This document shows positions 30,135 through 39,630 of a stretch of 39,848 nt of DNA, one piece after another; the stretch's first letter is position 1; each line of letters opens with the position of its first letter. A program made the position numbers and the translations under genes. Origin of the DNA: Verrucomicrobiales bacterium (GTDB taxonomy: Bacteria; Verrucomicrobiota; Verrucomicrobiia; Verrucomicrobiales; DEV007). The stretch covers positions 1 to 39,848 of the forward strand of contig JARGOP010000042.1 of NCBI GenBank assembly GCA_029233965.1, read 5' to 3'. The notes below the pieces were generated by a model, which had not been told where the DNA came from, did not search any database, and saw nothing but the letters and a program-made list of their open reading frames with translations.

Positions 30135-31700
30135 TCACGGTTCCGGGGTGTTCGGGGCGGGGAATTCCGGCCAGCCCTGCAGGGAATGCCCGCGGAAGAC
30201 GGAGTATTTCCGGGAACGGTCCCACCCGAAGGAGACTTCGAATTCGCCCAGTTTTTCGGTTTCTTCAAAGTGTTTCTGCAGAGAGGCGGGAAAGTGGCCG
30301 GAGTTGGGAACAAGGATGAGACCGTCTTTACCATCGAGTCCATCCTCCGATGGATTGTTCCAGAGATCGTATTGCGATTGGATCCCCGATTGTTCTGTAA
30401 GGTGATACACCCGGGGTTGATCGGGAAGGCCGAAAGCGAGATGGCTCACGACATCCCTGTGGCCGGTGGCGACGACAAAGAGTTCCTTTGAGTCCGGCAG
30501 TGCGGCTCGAAGCTTCTGCACTTCCGCGGCGACAAGATCATGTCCGAGGATACGGCGGTTGGGATCAGCGGTGTGCCCGGGTCTTCCCATCGCTTCGAAG
30601 ACTGGAGGGCCGGCGTAAAAGTAGATCACGAAGACGAGGTTCATCGCGATGGCGATTGGGAACAGTTTGCGCCAACTGCGCGGTGGCCAATTCAGATCGA
30701 TTTTACTGCAATACCAGGCAGCAGTCAGCCCCATCCCCGAAATATAGAACACCGCGGGCCAGTTCGGCTGGATGCCCTGGCGCAGTGCGAGGAGGAGCAT
30801 CGCGGCGATAGGGATGGCTCCGAACACGAGGAGAAAACGATAGGAAACCGCGACCCGGCGAATTCGCGGCAGCATACAGAGGCAGATGGACAGCAGGATC
30901 ACGCCGACCGCCGGGCCGAGCACGCCGAGTTGCGTGCCAATGAAGGAGAGAAAGTCTTCGGCCCGTTCAAGGATCACATTGCCCTCTTCTTCCACCACTT
31001 CGAAATGATGACTGGTGTGTTGAAAAGTGATCCAATCGTTCTGCGCGTTCCAGACGAGGGGAGGGGTCAATGACAGATAGGACCCGAGAAGTGCGATCCA
31101 GAGTCCAGCCCGCTTCAGGATCGGGCGGGTTTCAGCGTGAAGAACAAGAAAGATCACGGCGAGAACCGGAAAGAGCATCATCATCTGTTTGCTCAGATGG
31201 CCGGTGCCGAGTGCGGCAAAGAGTAGAATCAGCGAACCGGTGCCCCCTTTGCCGGAGACGTAGCGATGAAACCCGAGCAGTGCGAGCGACCAGCACGCGA
31301 CGAGCGGCGCATCGATGGTGAGGAAAAAGCTGAGAACCGAGTTGGACGGGGCGGTGATTCCGAGCAAGAGAGCGACCCAGGCGGTTTTTATGTCGAACAG
31401 GTCGATTACCAGGCGATAGAGAACCAGAACCGAGAGTGTTCCAAGGACTGCCGCCATGGCGCGGAAGGCGAAAAGACTTCCGCCGCCGATCCAGTCGACG
31501 AAGGCATAAAGCCACGCAATGAAAGGGGGTTTCGAGTAATAGCCATAGTCCAGTTGGCGACCCCAGTCCCAATAGTAGGCTTCGTCTCCGGCAGGATTCA
31601 CGGCGAAGAGAGCCGCATAGATCAGGCGGAAAATGAGAACACCGGCGACGAGGAGGATCGCACGGCGGTGATAGGTAGAGTCGGGAAGGATTGACGACAT
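30135..31700 (-). CDS. GT39/ArnT-like integral membrane glycosyltransferase
   Basis: A 521-residue protein with about 10-12 membrane helices in the first 400 residues and a soluble C-terminal part of about 120. The first periplasmic loop carries NPAGDEAYYWDWGRQLDYGYYSKPP (split here: GDEAYYWDW and YYSKPPFIAWL), the acidic catalytic signature of PMT_2/ArnT-type enzymes. These transfer a sugar from a polyprenyl-phosphate donor to lipid A, protein or glycan on the outer face of the inner membrane. The adjacent GT2 gene, 4 bases downstream, would make the donor. The acceptor is unknown. It is preceded, 96 bases upstream on the same strand, by a secreted disordered protein gene; hairpins in the gap may limit read-through. 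Confidence 0.92.
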   Translation of the reverse strand: MSSILPDSTYHRRAILLVAGVLIFRLIYAALFAVNPAGDEAYYWDWGRQLDYGYYSKPPFIAWLYAFVDWIGGGSLFAFRAMAAVLGTLSVLVLYRLVIDLFDIKTAWVALLLGITAPSNSVLSFFLTIDAPLVACWSLALLGFHRYVSGKGGTGSLILLFAALGTGHLSKQMMMLFPVLAVIFLVLHAETRPILKRAGLWIALLGSYLSLTPPLVWNAQNDWITFQHTSHHFEVVEEEGNVILERAEDFLSFIGTQLGVLGPAVGVILLSICLCMLPRIRRVAVSYRFLLVFGAIPIAAMLLLALRQGIQPNWPAVFYISGMGLTAAWYCSKIDLNWPPRSWRKLFPIAIAMNLVFVIYFYAGPPVFEAMGRPGHTADPNRRILGHDLVAAEVQKLRAALPDSKELFVVATGHRDVVSHLAFGLPDQPRVYHLTEQSGIQSQYDLWNNPSEDGLDGKDGLILVPNSGHFPASLQKHFEETEKLGEFEVSFGWDRSRKYSVFRGHSLQGWPEFPAPNTPEP

Positions 31701-31761
31701 GACCGGTTGAGCGACTCATGCTGGCGCAGGGAGCCGGAATTGCCAGTGGATTTCGTCTGCA

Positions 31762-31777
31762 ATTCCCGTGAGGGAAT
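31762..31777. terminator. Weak hairpin between secreted-protein and GT39 genes
   Basis: ATTCCC/GGGAAT stem with a GTGA loop, 20 bases downstream of the 31797-32813 gene on the minus strand. An overlapping alternative stem is GGAATTGC/GCAATTCC (31736-31766). There is no T-tract, so it may be a weak or Rho-assisted terminator, or an attenuator. Confidence 0.35.
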
Positions 31778-31796
31778 GCCAAGGACAAGGCGCACT

Positions 31797-32813
31797 CTAT
31801 CGGATCTGATTGAGAATCTTGTCCGCAGCCGAGACGGAGCGGGCATTGACATCATCCCAGGAGGAATACGTCTTCACTCCGTCCACAATTCTCGGCGGCT
31901 GGCGGTCTCCGCCTTCCATGACGACGCGGTTGCTCTCGACAATGTCATCCGCCGCTTCAACAATTTCACCGTTCTGAATGATGGTCTCCGCTCCGGTAAG
32001 GTCGATTGTCTTTTCCTCTTTCTGGTTCCGGATCTTGGCGAGAGGATTGGGAAGACTGAACCCGTCTTTTTCAGGCTTCGCCTGAGGTTCCATCCCGGCA
32101 AACTGCGGGACAGGAGTTGCCGCTGCCGGTGTTGCCGCTACCGGGGCTGCGGTCGGCGAACTTGTTGCGGGAGCCGTCGGAGCTGCGGCGGAACTTACCG
32201 CGGTGACGGCTTCCTCCACCTCAACAATCTCGTCTTCCATCACAAAAGCCGGAGTATCAGGGATCTCTTCGGACTTTTTGCCGAAGAAAGAGAAGAGACC
32301 TCCGGATTTTTTCTTCTCCTCGACAGGTGGCGGCGTATTCACGGCTTCCCTGATCGCCTCGGAAGTTTCCTCCACGGCGGTTTCGACGGCGACGGGTGCC
32401 TGTGCAAGCTCAGCGGGCACTTCAATGACATTGGCCGGCTGGTAGGAAGGAGCGGGAACCGGAGCGATGGCTTCATTGAGCTCCTTCTCCTCCTTCTTTC
32501 CAAAACCGAAAAAGCTCTTCTTTTTCGATTCCACTTTCTTTTCCACTCTTTCGCCGTTCTCAATCACGTAGGAGACGGCGTCGACTTCTGCGGGCTCTCC
32601 GCCCCGGAAAATGGTGTCGTCTGCACCCCGGCTTGGTTGAGCGGGGGCACTGTTTGAAGGGCTTGTCGTACTGACCGGCTTTGTGGGAAAAAGGTCGGCC
32701 GAGATTTGGTCATCATCGGCTCCAAATCCGAACAGCCCTCCCTTTTTGACCTGCGCGCCGGCGGAGGTGAGAGTCAGGGAAACGAGGATTGTAAGAAGTG
32801 CTGAATATCTCAT
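31797..32813 (-). CDS. Secreted low-complexity protein with three KK-x-F-x-FG motifs
   Basis: A 338-residue protein with a signal peptide (1-20, ending SAGA). Most of the chain is Ala/Pro/Glu/Thr-rich and probably disordered. Three short basic-aromatic motifs recur: KKGGLFGFGAD (23-33), KKKSFFGFGKKEE (97-109) and KKKSGGLFSFFGKKSEE (167-183). Two copies of a second motif also occur: VIENGERVE (about 83-91) and IIQNGEIVE (about 285-293). The C-terminus (SSWDDVNARSVSAADKILNQ) looks helical. I recognise no family. Regular spacing of FG motifs in a flexible chain suggests a multivalent linker that binds a partner in the envelope. It lies between the haem protein gene and the GT39 operon on the same strand. 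Confidence 0.75.
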   Translation of the reverse strand: MRYSALLTILVSLTLTSAGAQVKKGGLFGFGADDDQISADLFPTKPVSTTSPSNSAPAQPSRGADDTIFRGGEPAEVDAVSYVIENGERVEKKVESKKKSFFGFGKKEEKELNEAIAPVPAPSYQPANVIEVPAELAQAPVAVETAVEETSEAIREAVNTPPPVEEKKKSGGLFSFFGKKSEEIPDTPAFVMEDEIVEVEEAVTAVSSAAAPTAPATSSPTAAPVAATPAAATPVPQFAGMEPQAKPEKDGFSLPNPLAKIRNQKEEKTIDLTGAETIIQNGEIVEAADDIVESNRVVMEGGDRQPPRIVDGVKTYSSWDDVNARSVSAADKILNQIR

Positions 32814-32862
32814 CCGGGGATAGTGTAACAGAGATGGGGTTTCGAATCAAGGGAACGCCCCA

Positions 32863-32880
32863 CTCATCCAAACGGATGAG
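32863..32880. terminator. Hairpin after the haem-binding dehydrogenase-like gene
   Basis: Perfect 7-bp stem CTCATCC/GGATGAG with a 4-base loop, 9 bases after the 32889 stop on the minus strand. No T-tract follows, so the terminator call is tentative. Confidence 0.4.
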
Positions 32881-32888
32881 ATGAAGGA

Positions 32889-35800
32889 TTAATGGCCTTT
32901 TTTCCCGTTTTTTTCTTTCAGGCTCGCGAGGAAAGCAACCAAATCCCTGATTTCGGACTTCTTCATCATCAGTCCCATCGGAGGCATCGCGGATACCGGG
33001 GGCTGCCTCGAAGCGATCTCCGATAGTGGGATGGCCTGCTCGATTTGGTTCGCAGAATCATCAGGATCCGGCACTTTCAGGATCACGGCTTCCTCCGTTT
33101 CTTCCAGAAAAGCCCCGCCAACGCTTTCGCCATTTTTCAGTGTCATGAGCATCATGCCATAGCCGGGCACGACGTAGGCGCTGGGATCGACCAGTGAATC
33201 GAGGAGATGCTGGTGGTCGTAGCGTGATCCGATTCCGGTGAGATCAGGACCTGCAACCCCGCCGTCCCCATTCACCTTGTGGCATTTTGAGCACTGGCCG
33301 ATCGCATGAGTGGCAAAGATTTCCCGCCCGCGGGCGACATCACCGCCTTTCATCGCAGGAAGAAAGGCCGCTGACGGATCTGCCGGATCGAGTGACGCTT
33401 CGTAGTCGGCAAGAAGCTTCGCGATTGTCTCGTCCTGATCTTTCTTCGCGGCAGCGCCTTCTAGAAGATCAAGGAGGGCCCCCGGCTTTTCCTCTTTCAT
33501 CGCAGCGAGGCGGGCCTGAAAGACTTTCGTTGCTTCCGGGGCATCGACTGCAGCGAGGAGCGCATATCCCTGCTGACGCTCTTTCAGATCCTTCGACTCG
33601 ATCATCGCGATAGCTTCCTTGACGCCACGTGGTTGATCGATCTCGACGAGTTGTGAAATGACAGCGCCTTTGAACGACGCATTTTTGGACGCGAGGAGGG
33701 AATCCCAGAGTCCCGAGAGAGCTTCCGGATCCTGAACGGCGAGCCCATTCATCGATTTTACCCTTGCCGCTACCTCGGCCGTTTCGTCCGTGATTTGCCT
33801 CTTGAGAAGTTCGACCGGAGCCTCCACGCCGTAGTCGAGAGCGATTTCGGTAGCGAGGCCAATGAGGGTTCCATCGGCAATCGCAAAGACTCCGGGAAGG
33901 TTCGCCCGGACCGCTTCCGTGATGTCCGTTCGGGTCTCAGGGTCGAGGGGGCGGTAGAACCCGTTGGTGGAATCGACCGGCTTCGGCTCTTTCCATTCCA
34001 GAATTGCGAGCAGGGCCTGTTCTCTCAGCAGGGCCGGAAGTTTGGTTTGCGCAGCGTATTGGAGAAGGCGCGCCGCGTCCTCAGGCCGGCCGGAACGGAA
34101 GTTCGCATTGATGATGCGGGTTTGAATGATCCAGTCGCGGTGCCCTTCCGGATAGACCGCATCGGGCGCGTCGGCAATAAGAGGATCGAGCATCATGGCA
34201 AGGGCCGGAAGAGCGGTCGTGAGGTCGAGGTCATTGATCGCCCGGACCGCTTCGTCGCGAATGAACTTGTCCTCGTCAGCGAGGAAATACTTCACCCGGG
34301 GATCTTCGAGTTTGCGAAGGGCGAGGAGGACACCAAGCCGCACCGCCGCGGATTCGTTCCCGGTTTCCTTGAGCATTTTCTCCCGCTCATTGAGCCCCCA
34401 CATTCCCTGAATGCAGGCGTGACGGAGAAAGACGTCTGTGTTGTCATTGGCCGCGAGAATTTCGAGGAGCCTGGGAAGCGCGGTCGCTTCCCCGCATTTG
34501 CCAACGCCGATCGCGGCAAAGGACTGAACGCGGGGAGATTCATCTTCGAGGGCGGCGAGGAGTGCTTCGCCGGCCTCCGGGGTCCGTGAATCGCCGAGCA
34601 CCTTCGCGGCCTGCGCGCGAACTTCCGGGTCGGAATCAGTGAGCAGAGCAATGTGGTGGCTCAGCAGGGAACTGTCGTTGCGGGCGAGTTGTCCCATTCC
34701 CCAGATCCCGTGGAGGCGCTGCAGTGGGTCAGCATCGGAAGCGAGTGCTTTTTCAAAGGTGGAAACGGATTCCCTTTTCACGAGTTCAAACTGGGCCCGC
34801 ATTCTCACCCGCATGTCGGCATGGCCGAGGAGCACAGCCGCTTCCCTTTCGTCGAGCGCGGAAAAGTCCTTCGCGATGGTGGCCTGAGTCTCGGTGATGA
34901 GATCTGCCCGGGAGGACTCTTTCGCTTCCAGTGCATAAATGTTCCCGATATCCTGCTTGTACCATCCGTTGTTATTAAAGCAGCTCAGATACATGCGACC
35001 GTCCGGGCCGAATTCGACGTCGGTGTTGCCCAGACCCACCATGAAAACTTCATGATGATCGAGGGCGAAACCGGCGCCGTCCTGTTTTACGGAAAAGGCT
35101 TCGAGGTCACCCTTGGCTCCGCCGAAATTGCAGATCCAGAAATGATCGTCATAGCGCTCCGGCATCGCCGTCGCACCGTAGTTGTAGACCATTCCGCTGG
35201 GGCCCCATGACACAATATCGACCGGGGGCAGGGCAAAGGCGGGGCGCTCAGGGTGGTCGGTTTCCCAGATTCCCTCAGTCATCCAGGGATTGAGCGGAAT
35301 GCGTTTGTGATCCGGATGATCATAGTCCGGGGTCCGCAGTGCGAGTTGGTTGCGGAAATTGAGAATCACCTGGTGGCCGTGATTCCAGCCGGCGTTTCCG
35401 CCTTCCATGATGTAAACGAGGCGCCCTTTGTCCCACTGGTCGGCGTCGTTGTCGCAGGTGAAGAGATTGCCGTATTTGTCAAAGGCGAGTTCCTGAGGGT
35501 TTCGAAGACCGCGATAGACTTCCTCGAGATTGGATCCGTCCGGGTCGCAGCGGAAAACGGCGCCTTCGTAATTCCGGTTGAGGTTCCGTCCCTCCTTCGT
35601 CGTGAAGTTGTAGCCGCGGTCACCGATGGACCAGTAGAGTTTGCCATCCGGCCCCCGGATCACGCCGTGCATATCGTGGCCGGAAATACTCATGCGCACG
35701 CCGAAACCATCCTGCAGGGACTTCCGCTGGTCGGCTTTGCCGTCGTTGTCCGTGTCTTTGAGATACCAGAGGTGCGGAATGTTGGTGTAGAAGATATCGT

Positions 35801-36332
35801 TGTCGTAACCGGACACGAGTCCGATTCCCGGGCCATCGAGAACGTCATTGAATCCATCGGCCCAGACGCTTGTGTCATCGGCACGACCGTCCCCATCGGA
35901 GTCGCGCAGCATGACGATGCGATCCTCGAAGTCCGTGTAGAAGGAGAGGGGACGGGTGACCTGGTCCCGCTCATACATTTCGTAGCGATCCTCGCTCGTC
36001 TCGTTGTTGATGTCATCGAGGAGGATTTGCTGTTCGTTGCGGATGTCCTGCACCCCGGCACGCCAGCGATGAATTTCCGCGACGAATACATTTCCGTTCT
36101 GATCGAAACAGATCGCACTCGGGTTCTGAATTTGCCCCGGATCCGCGAAGAGAGACGCGGAGATATCGTCCGGCAGCGTGAAGCTGCTGATGCGAACCGC
36201 GGCTTCCCGATCATACTCCTCCGGGGTCACCCCCCCGGCAGGTTCATTCGCTTTACCTCCAGTCAGGTCAGCGGCAGTGAGCACACTGCAAAACGTGGCA
36301 AGAATGAGAGGGACAAACAGGGTTTTTTTCAT
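32889..36332 (-). CDS. Piru_Ver-type dehydrogenase-like propeller with HEAT repeats and c-type haem domain
   Basis: About 1147 residues from ATG 36332, which gives a clean signal peptide (MKKTLFVPLILATFCSVLTA); an upstream ATG at 36356 adds 8 residues. Residues about 25-480 form a PQQ/glucose-dehydrogenase-like propeller (PSAICFDQNGNVFVAE, RDSDGDGRADD, SGHDMHGVIRGPDGKLYWSI, RNPQELAFDKYGNLFTCDND), the putative membrane-bound dehydrogenase domain (TIGR02604 type). Residues about 490-930 are HEAT-like helical repeats (DPEVRAQAAKVLGDSRTPEA). The C-terminal domain has a haem c site CSKCHK (about 1014-1019) and AMPPMGLMM as likely axial-Met loop, the Pirellula/Verrucomicrobium haem-binding type (TIGR02603). 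It is probably a periplasmic sugar or alcohol oxidase passing electrons to its own haem. It is divergent from a relative at 36510. Confidence 0.9.
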   Translation of the reverse strand: MKKTLFVPLILATFCSVLTAADLTGGKANEPAGGVTPEEYDREAAVRISSFTLPDDISASLFADPGQIQNPSAICFDQNGNVFVAEIHRWRAGVQDIRNEQQILLDDINNETSEDRYEMYERDQVTRPLSFYTDFEDRIVMLRDSDGDGRADDTSVWADGFNDVLDGPGIGLVSGYDNDIFYTNIPHLWYLKDTDNDGKADQRKSLQDGFGVRMSISGHDMHGVIRGPDGKLYWSIGDRGYNFTTKEGRNLNRNYEGAVFRCDPDGSNLEEVYRGLRNPQELAFDKYGNLFTCDNDADQWDKGRLVYIMEGGNAGWNHGHQVILNFRNQLALRTPDYDHPDHKRIPLNPWMTEGIWETDHPERPAFALPPVDIVSWGPSGMVYNYGATAMPERYDDHFWICNFGGAKGDLEAFSVKQDGAGFALDHHEVFMVGLGNTDVEFGPDGRMYLSCFNNNGWYKQDIGNIYALEAKESSRADLITETQATIAKDFSALDEREAAVLLGHADMRVRMRAQFELVKRESVSTFEKALASDADPLQRLHGIWGMGQLARNDSSLLSHHIALLTDSDPEVRAQAAKVLGDSRTPEAGEALLAALEDESPRVQSFAAIGVGKCGEATALPRLLEILAANDNTDVFLRHACIQGMWGLNEREKMLKETGNESAAVRLGVLLALRKLEDPRVKYFLADEDKFIRDEAVRAINDLDLTTALPALAMMLDPLIADAPDAVYPEGHRDWIIQTRIINANFRSGRPEDAARLLQYAAQTKLPALLREQALLAILEWKEPKPVDSTNGFYRPLDPETRTDITEAVRANLPGVFAIADGTLIGLATEIALDYGVEAPVELLKRQITDETAEVAARVKSMNGLAVQDPEALSGLWDSLLASKNASFKGAVISQLVEIDQPRGVKEAIAMIESKDLKERQQGYALLAAVDAPEATKVFQARLAAMKEEKPGALLDLLEGAAAKKDQDETIAKLLADYEASLDPADPSAAFLPAMKGGDVARGREIFATHAIGQCSKCHKVNGDGGVAGPDLTGIGSRYDHQHLLDSLVDPSAYVVPGYGMMLMTLKNGESVGGAFLEETEEAVILKVPDPDDSANQIEQAIPLSEIASRQPPVSAMPPMGLMMKKSEIRDLVAFLASLKEKNGKKGH

Positions 36333-36509
36333 GTCAGGAAAAGCGATGAGACGCATGGCAATTCACGGATCGATGCCACGCCGGATCAGTAACCTCAAAA
36401 ACTGGCGCAATCACTGGCCCTGATCACGCTAAAAATGTGTCCGAAGCAAGAGATACACCGATGCGGTCTTGTCTTTCGTAACACTTCCAGAGAGACTCCT
36501 TTTCCGACT

Positions 36510-39503
36510 ATGAAAAATTCCCCCTTGTATGCTCTGGTTTTTTCCGGCGCGATCCTGATGGCTTTCAGTGGCCTTTCCGCCGATGAAACTGCGACACTTT
36601 CGCCAAAGTGGCTGTGGACCTCAAACAAGCCGAAGTCGAACGAGACCGCCTTTTTCCGAAAAGAATTCGAAGTGCCTGCCACCGTGACGAGGGTCCTGCT
36701 TGTCGCGGCCGGGGATAACAGCATCAATGTCAATGTGAACGGCGCTCCGCGTCCATTCTCCTCGACGGACTGGGCGAAGCCTCTCGTCGAAGATATTTCA
36801 GATCAGGTGAAGCCCGGGGAAAAGCTTCTCCTGGGTGCTGCCACAAAGAACGAGGGCGGCATCGCCGGAGCTTTTGTGCTCGTGGAGTTCACCCACGAAG
36901 ACGGCTCGAAGTCCCGCCTCGTATCCGATGAGACCTGGCTCGCGAGCAGTCAGCCGCAGAAGAACTGGTTCAAGCCGGAATTCAAAACGAATCAGGCGTG
37001 GAAAGCTCCGGTAGTCATCAAGGAGCTGGGAGCGGCCCCCTGGAACAGGGTTTCTGAAGCTCTCCTTGCCGACCTCCTCGACATTCGGGTGCCACAGGCG
37101 ACCCCGGTCGAAGATATCAATCTCGTCGAAGGGTTCAAGGCGGAACTCCTCTACTCCGTGCCGAAGTCCGATCAGGGGTCCTGGGTTGCGATGACGATCG
37201 ACGACCGCGAGCGGCTGATTGTCTCTGATCAATACGGGGCACTGTATCGCATCAGGATCCCGGCTCCCGGCAAAACGGTTTCAGAAAATGATGTCGAAAA
37301 GATCGAGGTCGATATCGGCGGGGCACAGGGACTTCTTTATGCGTTTGATAGTCTCTATGCCGTCCTGAATACCGCCGAGCACGGAGGGCGCGGACTCTAT
37401 CGCATCACCGACAGCGACGGGGATGATCAGTTCGACAAAAAAGAGCAGCTTCGTAAATTTGACGACGTGGGGGGTGAACACGGGCCTCACGCGGTTGTGC
37501 TCAGTCCGGATGGTAAATCCCTCTATGTGGTCGTTGGAAACCAGACCCCGGTGACCGAAGTCGACTCTTCGCGCATTCCGCAGATCTGGGGGGAGGACCT
37601 CCTTCTTGAACGGCCGATCGGGAGAGGGTTCATGAAAGGGACTCTCGCTCCCGGGGGATGGGTCGCGCGGACAGATCCCGACGGGAAAAGCTGGGAGCTC
37701 ATTGCCACCGGCTTCCGCAACCAGTACGACGTCGCCTTCAACCAGAACGGGGACCTCTTCACCTACGATGCGGATATGGAGTGGGACATCAACACTCCGT
37801 GGTATCGCCCGACTCGCATCAATCACATCACGAGCGGCGCCGAGTTCGGATGGCGTAGCGGGGGAGGGAAGTGGCCTGCCTACTATGCGGACAGTCTTCC
37901 CGCCGTGGTCGATATCGGGCCGGGGTCACCGACCGGAGTCGCTTTCGGAACCGGGGCGAAATTTCCTGCCAAATACCAAAAGGCGTTTTACGCGGCTGAC
38001 TGGAGCTACGGAAAACTCTATGCCGTGCACATGGAGCCGGACGGTTCCTCCTACAAAGCAACCTTCGAGGAATTCATGAGCGCACAGCCGCTTCCTCTCA
38101 CCGATCTTCTCGTGAATCCGGAAGACGGGGCGATGTACATCGCGATCGGAGGACGCCGCGTTCAGTCCGGACTCTATCGGGTGACCTACACGGGTGAAGA
38201 GTCGACCGCGCCGGCAGCGAAACCGGAGCCCAACGAGCTGCACCGGCTCCGCACTGAGCTGGAATCCTATCATTCACCGAATCCGAAGGCGGTGGAAGCA
38301 GTCTGGTCTTCGCTCGGACACGAAGATCGCTACATTCGCTACGCAGCCCGCATTGCGCTGGAGCATCAGCCGGTTGCGGAGTGGAAAGAGAGAGCACTCG
38401 AGGAGAAAGATCCGGAGACTCTCATCAGCGCGATGATCGCGCTTGCCCGATGTGGTGAGCCGGAGGTTCAGGACAGCCTGATCGCTTCGCTCAATGGAAT
38501 TGAAATGGCCGAATTGAGTGTCCGTCAAAAGCTGGATCTCGTTCGTGCTTACAGCCTTGCCTTTACCCGCATGGGAGAAGGGACTGCGGAGACACGTGAG
38601 TCGCTGGCGAATTCATGGATGTCCCGCATGCCTTTTGCGAGTCCGGCCCTGAACATCGAAGTGCTTCAGCTTGCGGTCTACCTCGAGCATCCGAAAGCCG
38701 CTGAGGTCGGCATTGATTTGCTCAAGTCAGCTCCTTCCCAGGAGGAGCAGATGAGTTATGCAAAGTCACTGCGTCATCTCAAGGGGGGCTGGAATCCGGA
38801 ACTTCGAAAAGACTTCTTCGAGTGGTTCACGAGAGCCAAAGCCTACAAAGGCGGCCCCAGTTTTTCGCTGTTCATCGAAAACATGAAGAAGACGGCGCTG
38901 GAGAATACTCCGGAAGATCAGAAGCTCGCCCTGAAAGAGACGATCGAAGCTGAACCGCCGACGGAGCAACTCTTCACGGCAGAGCCCCGCTCCTTCGTGA
39001 AAAACTGGACGGTGAGTGATTTTGACGGGGTCATCAATGTCGGGCTCGAAGGCAATCGCGATTTCACCAACGGACGGAAAATGTTCGGCGCGGCAACTTG
39101 TTTTGCCTGTCACCGTTTCAATCAGGAGGGCGGATCGCTCGGACCCGACCTCACGAGCGTTGCCGGCAAGTTCAGCCCGCGCGACCTCCTCGAGTCGATC
39201 ATCGAGCCAAACAAGGAAATTTCCGACCAGTATGGTCAGATGATTTTTGAAATGAAGGACGGCAGCATCGTCATGGGCCGGATCATGAATCTGAGCGGTG
39301 ATTCGGTCAGGGTGAATACCAATATGATGGATCCGAACCAGATCGTTTCCGTTGACCGGAAACAGCTTAAGTCGATGAAGGATTCCCCAATGAGCATGAT
39401 GCCTCCCGGATTGATCAACAGCCTTTCCGAAGAGGACGTTCTCGACCTTCTTGCCTATCTTCTCTCACACGGTGATCCCGAGGATCCCATGTTTGCCGAG
39501 TGA
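36510..39503 (+). CDS. Second Piru_Ver-type haem-binding protein with N-terminal beta-sandwich
   Basis: About 997 residues from ATG 36510, chosen because it starts a signal peptide (MKNSPLYALVFSGAILMAFSG); the ORF extends 25 residues further but without a signal. Residues about 25-175 resemble a galactose-binding-like sandwich (WLWTSNKPKSNETAFFRKEF, NVNVNGAPRPF). The propeller follows (about 200-560: GLYRITDSDGDDQFDKKEQL, FRNQYDVAFNQNGDLFTYDA, DMEWDINTPWYRPTRINH), then helical repeats (about 580-820) and a haem c domain with C864-F-A-C867-H868 and SMMPPGLINSLSEED as likely axial-Met loop. It is probably periplasmic and redox-active. It shares a 177-base divergent promoter region with the gene ending at 36332. 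The N-terminal sandwich distinguishes it from its neighbour and may bind sugar. Confidence 0.9.
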   Translation: MKNSPLYALVFSGAILMAFSGLSADETATLSPKWLWTSNKPKSNETAFFRKEFEVPATVTRVLLVAAGDNSINVNVNGAPRPFSSTDWAKPLVEDISDQVKPGEKLLLGAATKNEGGIAGAFVLVEFTHEDGSKSRLVSDETWLASSQPQKNWFKPEFKTNQAWKAPVVIKELGAAPWNRVSEALLADLLDIRVPQATPVEDINLVEGFKAELLYSVPKSDQGSWVAMTIDDRERLIVSDQYGALYRIRIPAPGKTVSENDVEKIEVDIGGAQGLLYAFDSLYAVLNTAEHGGRGLYRITDSDGDDQFDKKEQLRKFDDVGGEHGPHAVVLSPDGKSLYVVVGNQTPVTEVDSSRIPQIWGEDLLLERPIGRGFMKGTLAPGGWVARTDPDGKSWELIATGFRNQYDVAFNQNGDLFTYDADMEWDINTPWYRPTRINHITSGAEFGWRSGGGKWPAYYADSLPAVVDIGPGSPTGVAFGTGAKFPAKYQKAFYAADWSYGKLYAVHMEPDGSSYKATFEEFMSAQPLPLTDLLVNPEDGAMYIAIGGRRVQSGLYRVTYTGEESTAPAAKPEPNELHRLRTELESYHSPNPKAVEAVWSSLGHEDRYIRYAARIALEHQPVAEWKERALEEKDPETLISAMIALARCGEPEVQDSLIASLNGIEMAELSVRQKLDLVRAYSLAFTRMGEGTAETRESLANSWMSRMPFASPALNIEVLQLAVYLEHPKAAEVGIDLLKSAPSQEEQMSYAKSLRHLKGGWNPELRKDFFEWFTRAKAYKGGPSFSLFIENMKKTALENTPEDQKLALKETIEAEPPTEQLFTAEPRSFVKNWTVSDFDGVINVGLEGNRDFTNGRKMFGAATCFACHRFNQEGGSLGPDLTSVAGKFSPRDLLESIIEPNKEISDQYGQMIFEMKDGSIVMGRIMNLSGDSVRVNTNMMDPNQIVSVDRKQLKSMKDSPMSMMPPGLINSLSEEDVLDLLAYLLSHGDPEDPMFAE

Positions 39504-39524
39504 AGAAGGAGACTGCCGGATTCA

Positions 39525-39553
39525 ACAGGGTTGTTTCAGTGACCCAACCCTGT
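39525..39553 (+). repeat. 29-bp palindromic intergenic element, copy 2
   Basis: Arms ACAGGGTT (39525-39532) and AACCCTGT (39546-39553) around a 13-base loop with GTGACC at loop positions 7-12. It lies in the gap between two convergent genes, 21 bases after the haem-protein stop. The other copy is at 23664-23692 in the opposite orientation. Confidence 0.7.
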
Positions 39554-39630
39554 CCGGCGTCTACGCGACGGCTTTCGACCAGCGTCGAGGTTTCAGGCTT
39601 CCGGAAGTTGCTGTCGGTGAAGCTGAACTC

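Noticed and set aside
30131-30343. N-terminal extension of the GT2 gene to 30343
   Set aside because: It would overlap the GT39 gene by over 200 bases, and the extra residues are an antisense-like, Pro/Arg-rich translation with no family match; ATG 30130 fits the operon spacing.
35253-36392. A 379-codon ORF antisense to the haem-propeller gene
   Set aside because: Antisense shadow of a strongly supported coding region.
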